64,000 nt of DNA from Chondrus crispus (Eukaryota > Rhodophyta > Florideophyceae > Gigartinales > Gigartinaceae). The position numbers were made by a program, and so were the translations under genes. The stretch's first letter is position 1. Each line of letters begins with the position of its first letter. The stretch lies in NCBI RefSeq assembly GCF_000350225.1, contig NW_005178601.1:224275-288274 (forward strand), in the 5' to 3' direction. The notes under the pieces were generated by a model. It worked only from the letters and a program-made list of their open reading frames with translations. It did no database searches and was not told where the DNA came from. Shown piece after piece: positions 21,362 through 31,855 of the stretch.

Positions 21362-22720
21362 ATGGCGACAGTCATTCCCCCAATCGATCCACCCCTCGCA
21401 ACAATCGACCCTGTGCGATATTTCCTGCTGCAAGGTGCAGATGGAAACGAGACATCACAGGCAGAAAGGGACAAAGTGTATCAGCTGGGAATAGATCGCG
21501 TTCCATCCAATCTACAACAAGCCCATGACACGATTAGGATTGCTTGTCTGGACAATAATGTCCTCAAAGCCTGTCTAAAAATTATCAACGTCACCGGAGC
21601 ACAAAACACCAAAGTGTCGATTAAGGGAAAGGTGTTGCCAGCTAAGATGGTTCAAAGGAAGATATCAATATCCGAAATTCTTCCATGCGTCGATAACGGC
21701 CAAACACAATCCGACGCCGATAGTACCTACTGTCGACTACGAGCACTACCATCTACGGCGGTCAAAATCATCCGCAATCGCGCGGGGGAAGACGAGCTGC
21801 AGTGGGTAAGAGGAGATAAGCCTCGTTTTGAGGGATCTGAGGTCATTGGCGGGGAACAAAATCTCGAGATAACGCAGAAAAGCTTCGACGAAACACAGAG
21901 GCAACCGGATTTCGAGGCGAACCAGTACTGCAGGTTGTTGCATGTGTTGGCAGACAGTCGTATGCTGGTCGCTAGAGCTCAAATGATGAAGCCCCGATCC
22001 CGTGACGAGCTCGATGGAGAGGCCATTGATCCTTGGTCAGACTACATAGCACCGATGTACAATGACGTAAATTTTAAACCGGAACCCTGTTCAACAGTGT
22101 GTGGTGGGGTTAAACGGGACGACATAATATCGATCGATCCAGGACAACGGAAGTACGAGCGACTGGCGGGGACATTGAAGCGGAAATTTGGAGAATTCAA
22201 GTCTCTTTATGGAACCGCGGTGACCCGGTTTGAAGCATCGGGACAGGGAGACCCAGATGGATTCGCGCTCTACGCATATGGCAAAGTGCATCTGATGTAC
22301 GCTTTTTGCTTTCTCGAGCGTCATCCGTTTCTACAACCTCCAGCCACAAGGGCTCTACAGAGTGATGCACAGAGGGAGGAGGGGGTTGGAGAGGGGGTTG
22401 GTCCTGCGGACTTTTCTGCACCTATGGGAAGCAGAGGGGTGTCGCCCGGGCACAGAAAAAAGCGCAGGGGCGAAGCGCACGAGATCAGTATTAGGGGAAT
22501 GGAGTCATTGTCGTCGGCTTTACAGCCGATGTCGCAGGTGGTTGCGCGCGCGACAGAAGAGGCCGAAAGGGATAAAGCGCAGTACGAGGCTTTCGAGGCG
22601 AAAGGCAGGTCGACAAAGCAGCTACTGTCTGCCGTCAATGAGGCGAAAGATATGATGGATAAGGCTGAGACAACGGAGGAGCGGGAGGTTTACGAAAGAG
22701 TTGTGCAGGGTCTGATGTAG
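21362..22720 (+). CDS. Harbinger-associated second protein (452 aa, probable)
   Basis: ATG at 21362 is chosen as the first methionine codon of the frame. The region WSDYIAPMYNDVNF at about residues 215-230, followed by LAGTLKRKFGEFKSL, looks like the trihelix/Myb-like fold of the DNA-binding partner proteins encoded by PIF/Harbinger elements. A basic GHRKKRRGE stretch could be a nuclear signal, and the C-terminus is a charged helix (about residues 390-450) suited to dimerisation. It is convergent with a Harbinger transposase ending 31 nt downstream. In this superfamily the partner helps the transposase enter the nucleus and bind DNA. The frame is intact. The assignment rests mostly on context. 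Confidence 0.6.
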   Translation: MATVIPPIDPPLATIDPVRYFLLQGADGNETSQAERDKVYQLGIDRVPSNLQQAHDTIRIACLDNNVLKACLKIINVTGAQNTKVSIKGKVLPAKMVQRKISISEILPCVDNGQTQSDADSTYCRLRALPSTAVKIIRNRAGEDELQWVRGDKPRFEGSEVIGGEQNLEITQKSFDETQRQPDFEANQYCRLLHVLADSRMLVARAQMMKPRSRDELDGEAIDPWSDYIAPMYNDVNFKPEPCSTVCGGVKRDDIISIDPGQRKYERLAGTLKRKFGEFKSLYGTAVTRFEASGQGDPDGFALYAYGKVHLMYAFCFLERHPFLQPPATRALQSDAQREEGVGEGVGPADFSAPMGSRGVSPGHRKKRRGEAHEISIRGMESLSSALQPMSQVVARATEEAERDKAQYEAFEAKGRSTKQLLSAVNEAKDMMDKAETTEEREVYERVVQGLM

Positions 22721-22750
22721 AATCTTACTTCACAAGTGTGATGAGATTTC

Positions 22751-23799
22751 TTAGCGATCGCGAGGTCTAGGCCGTATGTACCCACAGTCAAACAACCTTT
22801 GTGCAACGCGTTGGCGCAGGTCAGTTTCCTCCCTATCCCTCCGCCTATTACGAGTTACGTATTGTTCATTGGGTAGCAAGTTCTGCGTCCAAACTACAGG
22901 GGAACCACTTCTCCTGTTATCCTCGTGTGTTGGTATCTCCTCAAAGCATTCGTCGGCCTTCCCATCTATAATAAAGTTGTGTAGTTTGCAGCACACCATT
23001 ATGATGAGAGTACATTTGGATAGTCGATACCTGAGCGGTGACCACAAAATTCCAAAGTGCATGACGAGTATTCCGAAGGCCTGTTACACTGTTACCCTAC
23101 ATGACGAAAGGTAGTAATTAAAACCACTCTTCCACTGAGGTAGATTTTTACCACTGTATGGCGTTAGGATATGACCTCCATTTCCATATGCATCGTCCGC
23201 TGCAATGCGTGCCCACGGCGGAAGGGTTTCGCTTTGTAAAATGTCGTAAAGTAGTGTAGCTTGGAATGCTGTGGAATCATGCGTGCTCCCAGCGTGCCTC
23301 GCAGAAACAAACACAAATTTGTGGTCAGCAGTAACTGCGGCCTGGATGCAAAGTGCATAAAAGCGCTTACGATTGTAGTACTTACGGGGGTCAGGAGTTT
23401 CGGAAAGGCTGGGGTTTTTAATGGCTATAGCGATTCCATCAAGCGCGGCAACAATTCCATGCAACGGGCTTCGTCTGAGCCATTGAAACAACGAAGCACT
23501 TTCATTACACTCAACCCCAGTTGTAGGGAACCTCATGCGCGGTAACGATCTATCCAAAGCGGTCAAAGTTTGGTCAAAAATGGGGTACGTAGTGGCACTT
23601 GATATGCCGTAAGGCCATCCCACATCCAAATAGCTAGCCCCTGCTAACAGCCTGAAAGTGACACAAAGCATCACGCGAGGCGTCACCGTTGCAGCTACTG
23701 GTGCACTGCGCGAACGCGATCTGCGCAGTGTTGGCTCCAGTAGTGTATTTATCTCCTCAAAATGCGCCTTTGACAGGCGATACAACCGTCGAAACTTCT
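22751..23799 (-). pseudogene. PIF/Harbinger DDE transposase, C-terminal part
   Basis: The minus-strand frame reads FRRLYRLSKAHFEEI at its start, then LLAGASYLDVGWPYGIS, the first catalytic Asp in GIVAALDGIAI, YYNRKRFYALCIQAAV, the second Asp in RIAADDAYG, and the third block QAFGILVMHFGILWSPLRY. The codon where the family has its catalytic Glu, just before QAFGIL, is TAA at about 23084-23086, so the protein would be cut there although the same frame stays open to 22751. The N-terminus is displaced 13.4 kb by the G2 insertion (see 37158-37334). It is a dead DNA transposon gene and is convergent with its likely partner gene. Confidence 0.85.
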
Positions 23800-24479
23800 T
23801 GTAGCATAACCCCCCCTGGGGGACTCACTTTAGATTAGATCACGATTGATTTAGTTACTGTAGAGCCGGACGCTCTACAGTACCACCGAGCGTGTCCACG
23901 TGTGCCCACAGCCCACGTGCACACGTGTACCACGCGCGAACGAAGCGCACACGCACCACAGGTAATACGTGTACTGTCAGCCTCGACATAGCTGACAGTA
24001 TTACAGTGCAGGCCGACCTGCACTACAGTAGCCCACTACAGTACCTCGGTACTGTAGTGTTATGATAGATGGTTTTGTATATTAAATATGGAGCGGACCG
24101 ACGGCGGACGGGGGCGACAAGCACGGGCTTGTCCTCAACCGACCGCCAAGGTCAGTCCACCCAGCTTATTCTAAACGTCGCCTTCGCTCTTCGCGCGCGT
24201 TTAGTCGGAGCCGAGCCGGAGTGGACGCGCAGCACGCGAGCGAGCACGGAACCGCCTCCGCCCGTCAGCACTGGTACGTCACCCAGTGCTGCTCCGGGGC
24301 GTCGAGGCGTCGATCCGCTCGTGCGTGCGCGCGTCCCTGCTCGCTCCCGCTCTACCACCGCTACCCGGGCCCGAGCCCGGTTCCGTAGCTGGTTGGCCCT
24401 CTTCACCCCTTCTCCGATCCGGGGTCTACAGCTCGAACTGCGCATACACCTCCAGTCGTCTGGGGGTTTTTATGCTACA
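23800..24479 (+). repeat. G2 5' LTR (680 bp)
   Basis: Contains four consecutive inverted repeats: 23856-23882, 23973-23999, 24005-24024 and 24034-24059, with arms of 8 to 11 bp. CACGTG-type sites cluster at 23895-23930. A TATA-like run lies near 24075. G3's LTR keeps the same chain with altered arms. Confidence 0.93.
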
Positions 24480-24480
24480 G

Positions 24481-24499
24481 TGGTCTCCCGACCTAGAAG
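24481..24499 (+). other. G2 primer binding site
   Basis: TGGTCTCCCGACCTAGAAG one nucleotide inside the LTR, identical to the G1 site although G1 is a distant lineage. Confidence 0.8.
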
Positions 24500-24555
24500 A
24501 CCCCGAGATCTTTCCGAGAAGACTTTCTTTTTCCTCCGCGTCCGTACGCGTTGAG

Positions 24556-27126
24556 ATGAGTCAAGAATACGCCACCTCGATCCGGTCCGAACCGGCGGAT
24601 CCGAGGGCGGCCGCTTTGCACGCCCCATCACCGCCGTTCGGCGACGGCGACGCTGGTCTCCGAGACCGCGAACCGTCGCCCGAGTCCCCCGAAGGACAAG
24701 CGGCTGCGATGTTCGATCGCATAGCTGACTACATCGAGGAAGTCCGTACTTCACTCCGTATAGACGTGACGGACGCCGTCTACTCGCGATGTATGGACGA
24801 GCTCCGCTCCCTACGTGAAGGGAGGTTCGATCGAGTCAGCCAGTCCTTGGAGAATCTCCGAGCACTAGTCGACGAGTTACACTCGCGACTGGTGCTCGTC
24901 GAAGACTCACGCCTCGCACAGCCCGTACTGCACGGGCAAGGTCGCCCCACGAGGCCGACCTCGACGAGACGTCCCGACGATCGACCGTCCCCGTCAGCAG
25001 AACAGTTGGGTGCGTTCGCGCACCTCTCCGCCGAGCTCAACGCTATGCGACAGCATGCTCGTGACATGGAACGGACCATGGCCGCAAGACTGCCCGGTGC
25101 CCCCACGAGAGGGCCCGGTGGTGCCGTACCTCCGAGCGCGGTCGCTCCGGAAGGTTGGCGTCCGACTGGCGCCGACGCCAGTCGGACTGCGGAAGGAAAC
25201 CGTCCCCCGATGGGCGCGAATCTCGCGTCCGAGACCCAAGCATTGCCGTCTATCCCCGTAAGTAGGCGGCAGATGGACCGCGTATCGTACGCGGACGAAC
25301 AGGACCGTGGAGGAGCCGCCCGCGGATCCGGAGAACCAATGTTCTCCGTCGATCCTCGCTGGGGCGGCTACCCGCCGGCGAGTTATGCCGAGCATCCAGG
25401 TCCGGTAGACGTCCGTACGCTACCGGTTACCTCCTTCGGCACGCTAGGTCCCGCCGAGCCCGGGCTTGAGCCGGTGCATACGATGATCCAAGAGTTCAGC
25501 GCCGTCGCTGACTATCGTATGTACCGCTTGGATAACACCTCGAGGCTCGTCACCTCGGGTGACGCGGGACGGATCGCGAAGTACGTCCAACGCTGCCGTG
25601 GGATCCGTCCCACGATGAGGAGCTTTGACGGTACGGACCCGATCCAGCTCCTACCGTTCTTGAAGGATATTCGGATAACCTTCAACTGGCAACACCTGAC
25701 CGAAGGTGTTGCCGTGAGAGTCCTCGCGCACTTCTTCGAGCGCGACGCGGAGCGCCTGTATACGAGTTATACGATGCGTGGCCTCCGCGCCGGCCAACTA
25801 CACGACGACGTGAGTTGGCCGGGACTCGTGAACCAGTTCCTGAAACACTACCTAACCGACGACGTGTTAGGTGAACCGTACGACGCTGTCGCGACGGCGC
25901 GACAGCAATCTCATGAAACGGAGAGCACGTTCGCGGACCGGCTCGAAACGGCCGCGTTCCGGTGCACGGCAGTGTTCTCCGAACAGTCCCTCGCGCATTA
26001 CTTCGTGCGGGGACTCGCCCCTGCGACCCGTGCCGCAGTTTCCGAGACAGTGCAGCGGCTGCCGAGCAGCCAGAAGACCGATCTTCCGACGATCCGCCGT
26101 ATCGCAACGGCAGAAGGAACCACTTACCGCGCTCGACGCGGTTTACCTCTGCCGAATTCGAAACCGGCAGGGAGCGTTGGCAGGACTACGAAGTCCGCCG
26201 CAACAAGTTCGCCCGCCTCTACCCTCCATGTCGGGGAGGATGAGTGGCAGGCCGACCCTGTCCTCACTACGCAAGGAGCAGGGCCAGTAGGGGGTCGACC
26301 CCCTTCACCGATGTCGACCGGAACGACGTCGAGCTACGAGACCTCGTTCGCGGCCACTCCAAGAGCACCCAGGGGTACGGACCCCCGGGTCGCTGAGCTC
26401 GACATCTCAAACCGAGATACCGGAGGTGAAGCCCCTAGCGTGCCCCTCCTCACCGATGAGGAGGCGCGTCACGCGGCGACCTTCGCCTCAACGGACGGCA
26501 GCGCGTACGTGTGCTGCCTATATCGTACGTACGGACACGCCATGTACGCCTGCCCGTTCTTGTCGCCGGAACAACGAATGTTCACGGCGTATAGGAACTA
26601 CCGCTACCAGATGGAGACGCGCCCCGGGGCGCGCAATCTACTCCGGCAAGCGGTCGGCGAGGGTCGTCCCCCGCGTCAAGGTTTCCCGAATCGGTCGGGT
26701 GGGGGCGCTCGGTTCGCCCCCCGTGGAGGCGGGTATCGTCGTACCGAACTCGATCGTCGGGATCGGCCCGACTATCGCCAGGCCGACACAAGATACCCCC
26801 GCCAAGGAGGGAGAGGGGACCGAGACAGTTCTCGGTTACCCCAACAGGTACAGAACGCGATCATGTACCTACAAGATTGGGTAGAGGGCCCGTATCCCCT
26901 ACCCGCAGAGGGACAAGAAGGCGAACCGGTTCGACCCGTCCCTCAGATCCTGCGACGTCCGGATGTCGCAGCTCAAGGTCAAGAAGTACCCGGGTACTTC
27001 GCCGAGGACGCGCGGCCGCAGTGGGGGGATTGTCCCGACCCACGCGGCCAAGGACCTGAAGGGGACCTGGCCACCGATAGCCAGGGGGGTAGCTCGGATA
27101 GCACCGGTAGTTCGAAAAAAGGGTAA
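24556..27126 (+). CDS. gag: G2 gag polyprotein (856 aa)
   Basis: The ATG at 24556 (MSQEYATSIRSEP) is chosen because G3's gag starts at the same place and has the same length. Residues 40-130 are acidic and helical; a Pro/Arg/Ser-rich linker follows; the capsid-like core begins near residue 300 with MIQEFSAVADYRMYRLDN and continues through FLKDIRITFNWQHLTEG and ETESTFADRLETAAF. A zinc-knuckle region is near residues 650-665, and an Arg/Gly-rich RNA-binding tract follows (RSGGGARFAPRGGGYRR). It ends with a Ser/Thr/Lys tail. The role is virus-like particle assembly and RNA packaging. The frame is open throughout. Confidence 0.88.
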   Translation: MSQEYATSIRSEPADPRAAALHAPSPPFGDGDAGLRDREPSPESPEGQAAAMFDRIADYIEEVRTSLRIDVTDAVYSRCMDELRSLREGRFDRVSQSLENLRALVDELHSRLVLVEDSRLAQPVLHGQGRPTRPTSTRRPDDRPSPSAEQLGAFAHLSAELNAMRQHARDMERTMAARLPGAPTRGPGGAVPPSAVAPEGWRPTGADASRTAEGNRPPMGANLASETQALPSIPVSRRQMDRVSYADEQDRGGAARGSGEPMFSVDPRWGGYPPASYAEHPGPVDVRTLPVTSFGTLGPAEPGLEPVHTMIQEFSAVADYRMYRLDNTSRLVTSGDAGRIAKYVQRCRGIRPTMRSFDGTDPIQLLPFLKDIRITFNWQHLTEGVAVRVLAHFFERDAERLYTSYTMRGLRAGQLHDDVSWPGLVNQFLKHYLTDDVLGEPYDAVATARQQSHETESTFADRLETAAFRCTAVFSEQSLAHYFVRGLAPATRAAVSETVQRLPSSQKTDLPTIRRIATAEGTTYRARRGLPLPNSKPAGSVGRTTKSAATSSPASTLHVGEDEWQADPVLTTQGAGPVGGRPPSPMSTGTTSSYETSFAATPRAPRGTDPRVAELDISNRDTGGEAPSVPLLTDEEARHAATFASTDGSAYVCCLYRTYGHAMYACPFLSPEQRMFTAYRNYRYQMETRPGARNLLRQAVGEGRPPRQGFPNRSGGGARFAPRGGGYRRTELDRRDRPDYRQADTRYPRQGGRGDRDSSRLPQQVQNAIMYLQDWVEGPYPLPAEGQEGEPVRPVPQILRRPDVAAQGQEVPGYFAEDARPQWGDCPDPRGQGPEGDLATDSQGGSSDSTGSSKKG

Positions 27127-27266
27127 AGACGGTTACGTACACGCGGTCGCGTGAGCCGTCTTTTCCCTATGAACTAGACCGGTCCCCGCGTGCTCGCCAA
27201 GGACACGGGGGGTATTGTCCGATAATACATCCCCAGCTATCGCAGTTGAGCACGGGGACTCCAGCA
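27127..27266 (+). promoter_or_regulatory. G2 gag-pol spacer with two conserved inverted repeats
   Basis: 140 nt between gag stop and pol ATG. The first 41 nt are the same as in G3 (58685 on), including AAGACGG...CCGTCTT. A second pair is GTGCTCGCC...GAGCAC around a small TATTGTCCGATAATA hairpin. This level of identity exceeds that of neighbouring coding sequence. It may direct pol translation from its own ATG. Confidence 0.6.
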
Positions 27267-30200
27267 ATGTCGACATCGCAGGAGAAACCCAACACCGAGG
27301 CCCACGTAGACCCGATGTTGGAAGAAGGCATCACCGGGACACCCGACATCCCAGTGAAGTGCAACGAGCGAGTTCACGCCGACCGACACGAGTCGGTCGA
27401 CCTCCTGACCCCGGTGAGCCCAAGGTCGCCGACGAAATGTCCGCCTCGTACGGACTCCAGCACCTGGACGGGCGTCACTGAGACGCGAACGTCCCCCGGC
27501 TCGAGCCGAAGGAAACGCAAGAGGGGCCAACGCCGACGTCGAAGGCCCCGGCGGAACGACCTCACCGATAAGGTCGCGCCCAAGGTGGTCGGTGGCCTCG
27601 TATGCCTCATGACGTCGAAAATATATAACGTCTTGGGCTCCGTGGCCACCGAAGGCAACGCGTTTAAGCCCCACACGATCGCCGTCGACACGTGCTCGGG
27701 CTATAACTTGGTGAGGAAGGCCGACCTCCCTCCCGACTGGACCCGATACGTAATACGGGACGCGCCATTACCACGCCTGGCTGGCGCGAACAGTAACCCG
27801 CTTCGACTTACGGCGGTCGTCCGCCTCGCGGTCCGGCTGCGGAACACGACGTTCCGCATACCTTTCGTAGTGGCCGAACAACTCGCTGTTCCTGTTCTAC
27901 TTGGGACCGCGTTCATTGATGCGCACGTACGCAGCATCGACATCGACGGACAGAAGCTCGAACTTCGTCACGGTGGCTCGGTAGCCATCGTCAATGGGAA
28001 GGGGGAACCAATTTCCCCTACCAGGCGACACGGTCGCCAAATGAGTCGTCCGGAGGTACGCGAGGAGGCCCCGCAGGCGATCCGAATCGCCCGCTGGGTT
28101 ACCATCCCCGCGATGTCGCAAGCCCGTGTGCGTGTGACAACCGCGGGGAGGGGTCTCGTGTTCCTGGAGCCCAAGCCCTCACTCCAACACCGGCAAGAAG
28201 TGAGGCTGACGAATGGCGTCGCGGAAGTCCTGCCGAACCAGACATTCGAAGTCATCGTTGCGAACTTCTCGCGACGGGAGAGGCGGCTTCCGAAGCACAC
28301 CATCGTGGGATACGCGAAGCGCAACCCCCTCGCGATCCTCACGCCCGAACGTCGAGTCGCTGAAGGGGTCGCGCACGCGTTGCACCTAACCGACTTGACC
28401 GATCAAGTCGGAGAGGTCGGAGCTGGCCGATCCAGCTCCGACGAGAAGGCAACCGCGGGGAGTGAAGGGGTTGACCCGGACGAACGGTCACCTATACCCC
28501 CACCGACGGCGGAGGGTACTGTGCCCCCCCGGCAGAAGGATCCCAAAAATTCACCGAGGGATTGGGAAAAAGAGATTGACTTGTCATACATCGACGATGA
28601 CAAGCTCCGTGGCCACGTTCTCGAGATGCTCCGTAAGCACTCGGGTCTGTGGAGCGGTGCGCTTGGAACGATCCAAACCACAGAGCACCGCAATCCCCTC
28701 GAGCCGGGAACGAAACCGATTCGTTCTATGCCCTATCGGAAGGGCCCGGCCATGCGCGAAATGGTCGCGAAGGAGGTCAACAAGATGTTGAAGGCAGGGG
28801 TTATCGAGCCCACGAGCACCGAGTGGGCGTCCCCGGTGGTGCTCGTACCGAAGAAAGACGTCTCTCTTCGGTTCTGCGTGGACTACCGGCGCCTCAACGC
28901 GAAGACTGCAGCGGACTCGTATCCGCTGCCGCGTATGGACGACTGCATCGACTCGTTAGGAGATGCAGCCGTCTTTACGACGTTGGACTGCAATTCCGGT
29001 TATTGGCAGATCCCGGTCGCTCCGGAGGACCGGGATAAGACTACCTTCACGACACATATGGGTACGTACCGCCATTTGCGCATGCCGTTTGGATTGAAAG
29101 GGGCACCGGCCACCTTCCAACGTGCCCTCGATATCATACTCTCCGGAGTCCGCTGGCAAATATGCCTCGTCTATCTCGATGACGTTATCGTGTTCTCGCG
29201 TACGGACGCGGAACACGCAAGACATCTTGATACCGTCTTGAGCTTGTTGCGGAGTGCCGACATCTCCCTCAAGCTCAAGAAGTGCAGCTTCTTCCGTCCG
29301 AAGGTGCACTACCTGGGGCACGTTATATCCCCAGGTAAGTTGAGCGTGGCTGATACGGCAATCGACGCCTTCAAGACGTTCACGTTCCCGAGGACGTTGA
29401 CCCAGGTGCGCTCGTTCCTCGGGGCGTGTAACGTGTATCGTCGCTTCGTCAAGGGCTTCTCGAAGATTGCCCGTCCGTTAACCGGTATAACGCGCAAGGA
29501 CTCGGATCACGATTTCGATAACCCAACGGAGGTTCAGCTCCAGGCTTTCGAAAGCCTGAAGGTGGCGATGATCTCCCCGCCGATCCTCGCCCTACCACGG
29601 TACGGCCGACCGTACCTGTTGGACACTGACGCCAGTGCATATCAACTCGGGTGCACCCTCCTACAGGAGCACAACGAACCAAACGATTGGCGCCCCGTTG
29701 GGTACTGGTCGTACTCGCTAAGCGATAGCGAACGGAACTACAGCGCTACGGAGCGTGAGTGCTTCGCCGTGGTGTGGGCCGTCCGCACACTGCGGCCGTA
29801 TATCGAAGGAACCAAGTTCACCGTCCGGACGGATCACGACGCCCTCTGATGGCTCATGTCGCTCACAGAGAGCTCAGGAAGACTCGCCCGGTGGCGGCTA
29901 CGTCTTCCTGAATACGATTTCACCATTCAGTACCGCCCCGGGCGCGTGCATCAGGTTCCCGATGCCCTGTCACGACTCGTGTCGCCGAAGGTCGCCGATG
30001 ACCCTCGCCCCACCGTCGAGGTGGATGACGACATTCCCACTTTCGACGGGGGCACGACAGTTCGAGACGTATCGAACGAGCTCGCAGACCACGCTTGTAC
30101 CGCGAGCTGCGATCATCAGGCCGTCCATGTCTTCGTGACGACACGGAACCAAGCCGAAGCCCGAACAAGGTTGCGCGTACGGACGCGCGACGAACCGCGA

Positions 30201-31810
30201 GGTGACGACGAAGCCCCCGGTCTTCAAGGACCCAATTCGTTTTGGGAGGAGAACGACGAGTTCGACGCCGCCGATATCCAGCGCGCCGAAGACCCCGAGG
30301 CTGGCGCGCTCGACTCCCCGGTCGCCCCACCGCAGGACAACCTTCCGGCCCCTCTTACGATAGAGGAGATAGCCGAGGAGCAACGCGTGGATGACTTCTG
30401 CCAAACCGTTTTGGCACGACAGTCAGAGCCCCGGGACTTCGCGTTCTTCGAGGACGACCAAGGGGTGCTCAAACGGAGACACCCCTTTGACCCTGATATC
30501 GTTCAGGTGGTGGTACCTCGGACGCTCCGCGCCAGGCTCCTTCGCCTGTGCCACAACCCGGCCATCGCGGGGCACCTGGGCCAGAACCGTATGTACTACG
30601 CACTTCGACGCGAGTACTACTGGCCCCACCTGGCTGCAGACGTCGCAGCCACGGTGCGAGGGTGTTGGACCTGCGCGATGAACCGGGTCAAGCTGAGGAA
30701 ACATCTCAATCGATTGAGATTGTTCCCAGCTACGAGGCCTCTCGAGAGCCTCGCCATCGACATCTTGGGGCCGCTCCCCAAGACGAAGACAGGAAAACGA
30801 TTCCTGCTCGTGATTACGGACCGTTTTAGCAAGCTGACGCAAGTCGCGGCGCTCTGCACGATAACCGCGTACACGGTTGCAGTTGCGTTCTGCGACTCGT
30901 GGGTATTCAAGTATGGCGTCCCTCGCACGTTGCTTTCGGACAACGGCCCTCAGTTTAATGCCAAGTTCTTCCACAGCATGTGCCGTGTTCTGGGGATAAC
31001 GAATTTGTACATTTCGGCGTACCATCCCCAGACGAACGGGCAAGTCAAGCGATATAACCCAACAATCGCCTCGATGCTGCGGAACTACGTAAGTGAACAC
31101 CAGGACGACTGGGATGTGTACGTGGGGCCGCTTCCGTATGCGTACAACTCCCACGTACATCGCACCACACGCACCACGCCGTTTGAGCTCGTGCTCAGCA
31201 GGCCCCCGACGGAGTTCTCGCTCCGACGGACAGAAGGCGACGCGCCCCCTGCCGACAGGGGGAACCCACGTGCCGAGTTCCTCAAGACCCTGGACTCGAC
31301 TATCCAAAAGGCCTACGGAAGCCTTCGGCGAACGCAAGCTCGCTATAAACGCGACTTCGACAAGCGTATTCGGCGCATCAACTCGCGCCTCAAGGCAGGT
31401 GACTACGTATATCTGAACCTCACCGATGGGGGGAAGACATCAAACAAGCTGGCCTCCCCGGCTGTCGGACCGTACCGAGTTCTCGCGAACGACCAGCGCA
31501 CCATCACGATCGATCGTGATGGAGTTACAGAGCGCGTCTCGGCAGACCGCTGCGTCTACGCACCCCAGCCGGCGAACGCGCCAAAGGCTAGCACGACTAC
31601 CCCCGAAGACCTTGCCGACAAGATCATTGAAGGCACACAGTATGCCGTCGAACGGCTACTCAAGCATCGCGTCATGGAGGATGGAACTACGGAGTTCCTC
31701 ATTAAATGGGCAGACTAAGATACTCCCACATGGACGGCGCGTACGCACATCCTCGAGGAGTTGGTGTCTCGTTACGCACAAAGACTCCGGGCGCGTAAAG
31801 GGAGAGACCT
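27267..31810 (+). pseudogene. pol: G2 pol region: protease, RT, RNase H, integrase, chromodomain-like end
   Basis: The start is the ATG at 27267, aligned with G3's pol ATG. In order: a protease-like region around 27680-27910 with NLVRKADLPPDW; a reverse transcriptase with LRFCVDYRRLN, LDCNSGYWQIPV, MPFGLKGAPATF and YLDDVIVF near 29170-29200; RNase H with DTDASAYQLGC and SATERECFAVVW; a Cys/His finger and integrase with DILGPLPKT, LLSDNGPQFNAKF and YHPQTNGQV near 30570-31060; and a short chromodomain-like end with EFLIKWAD. It is a retroelement fossil with a few breaks. It is highly similar to the unbroken G3 pol along its length. Confidence 0.9.
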
Positions 31811-31820
31811 CACCTCCGAA

Positions 31821-31855
31821 GTGAACGCGGACGTTCACTCTTGAGAAGGGGGCCC
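31821..31855 (+). other. Hairpin plus purine tract after pol (internal copy)
   Basis: GTGAACG-CGGA-CGTTCAC, a 7-bp stem with a 4-nt loop, followed by the purine run GAGAAGGGGG. The same pair lies at 36440-36477, directly before the 3' LTR, where it would be the functional polypurine tract, and at 63382-63417 in G3. Confidence 0.75.

Noticed and set aside
24069-24554. Open frames inside the G2 LTR, repeated at 36807-37289
   Set aside because: They occur in both LTRs as by-products of GC content. The long upstream extension of gag into the LTR lacks an ATG and is not shared with G3, whose gag starts at the equivalent of 24556.
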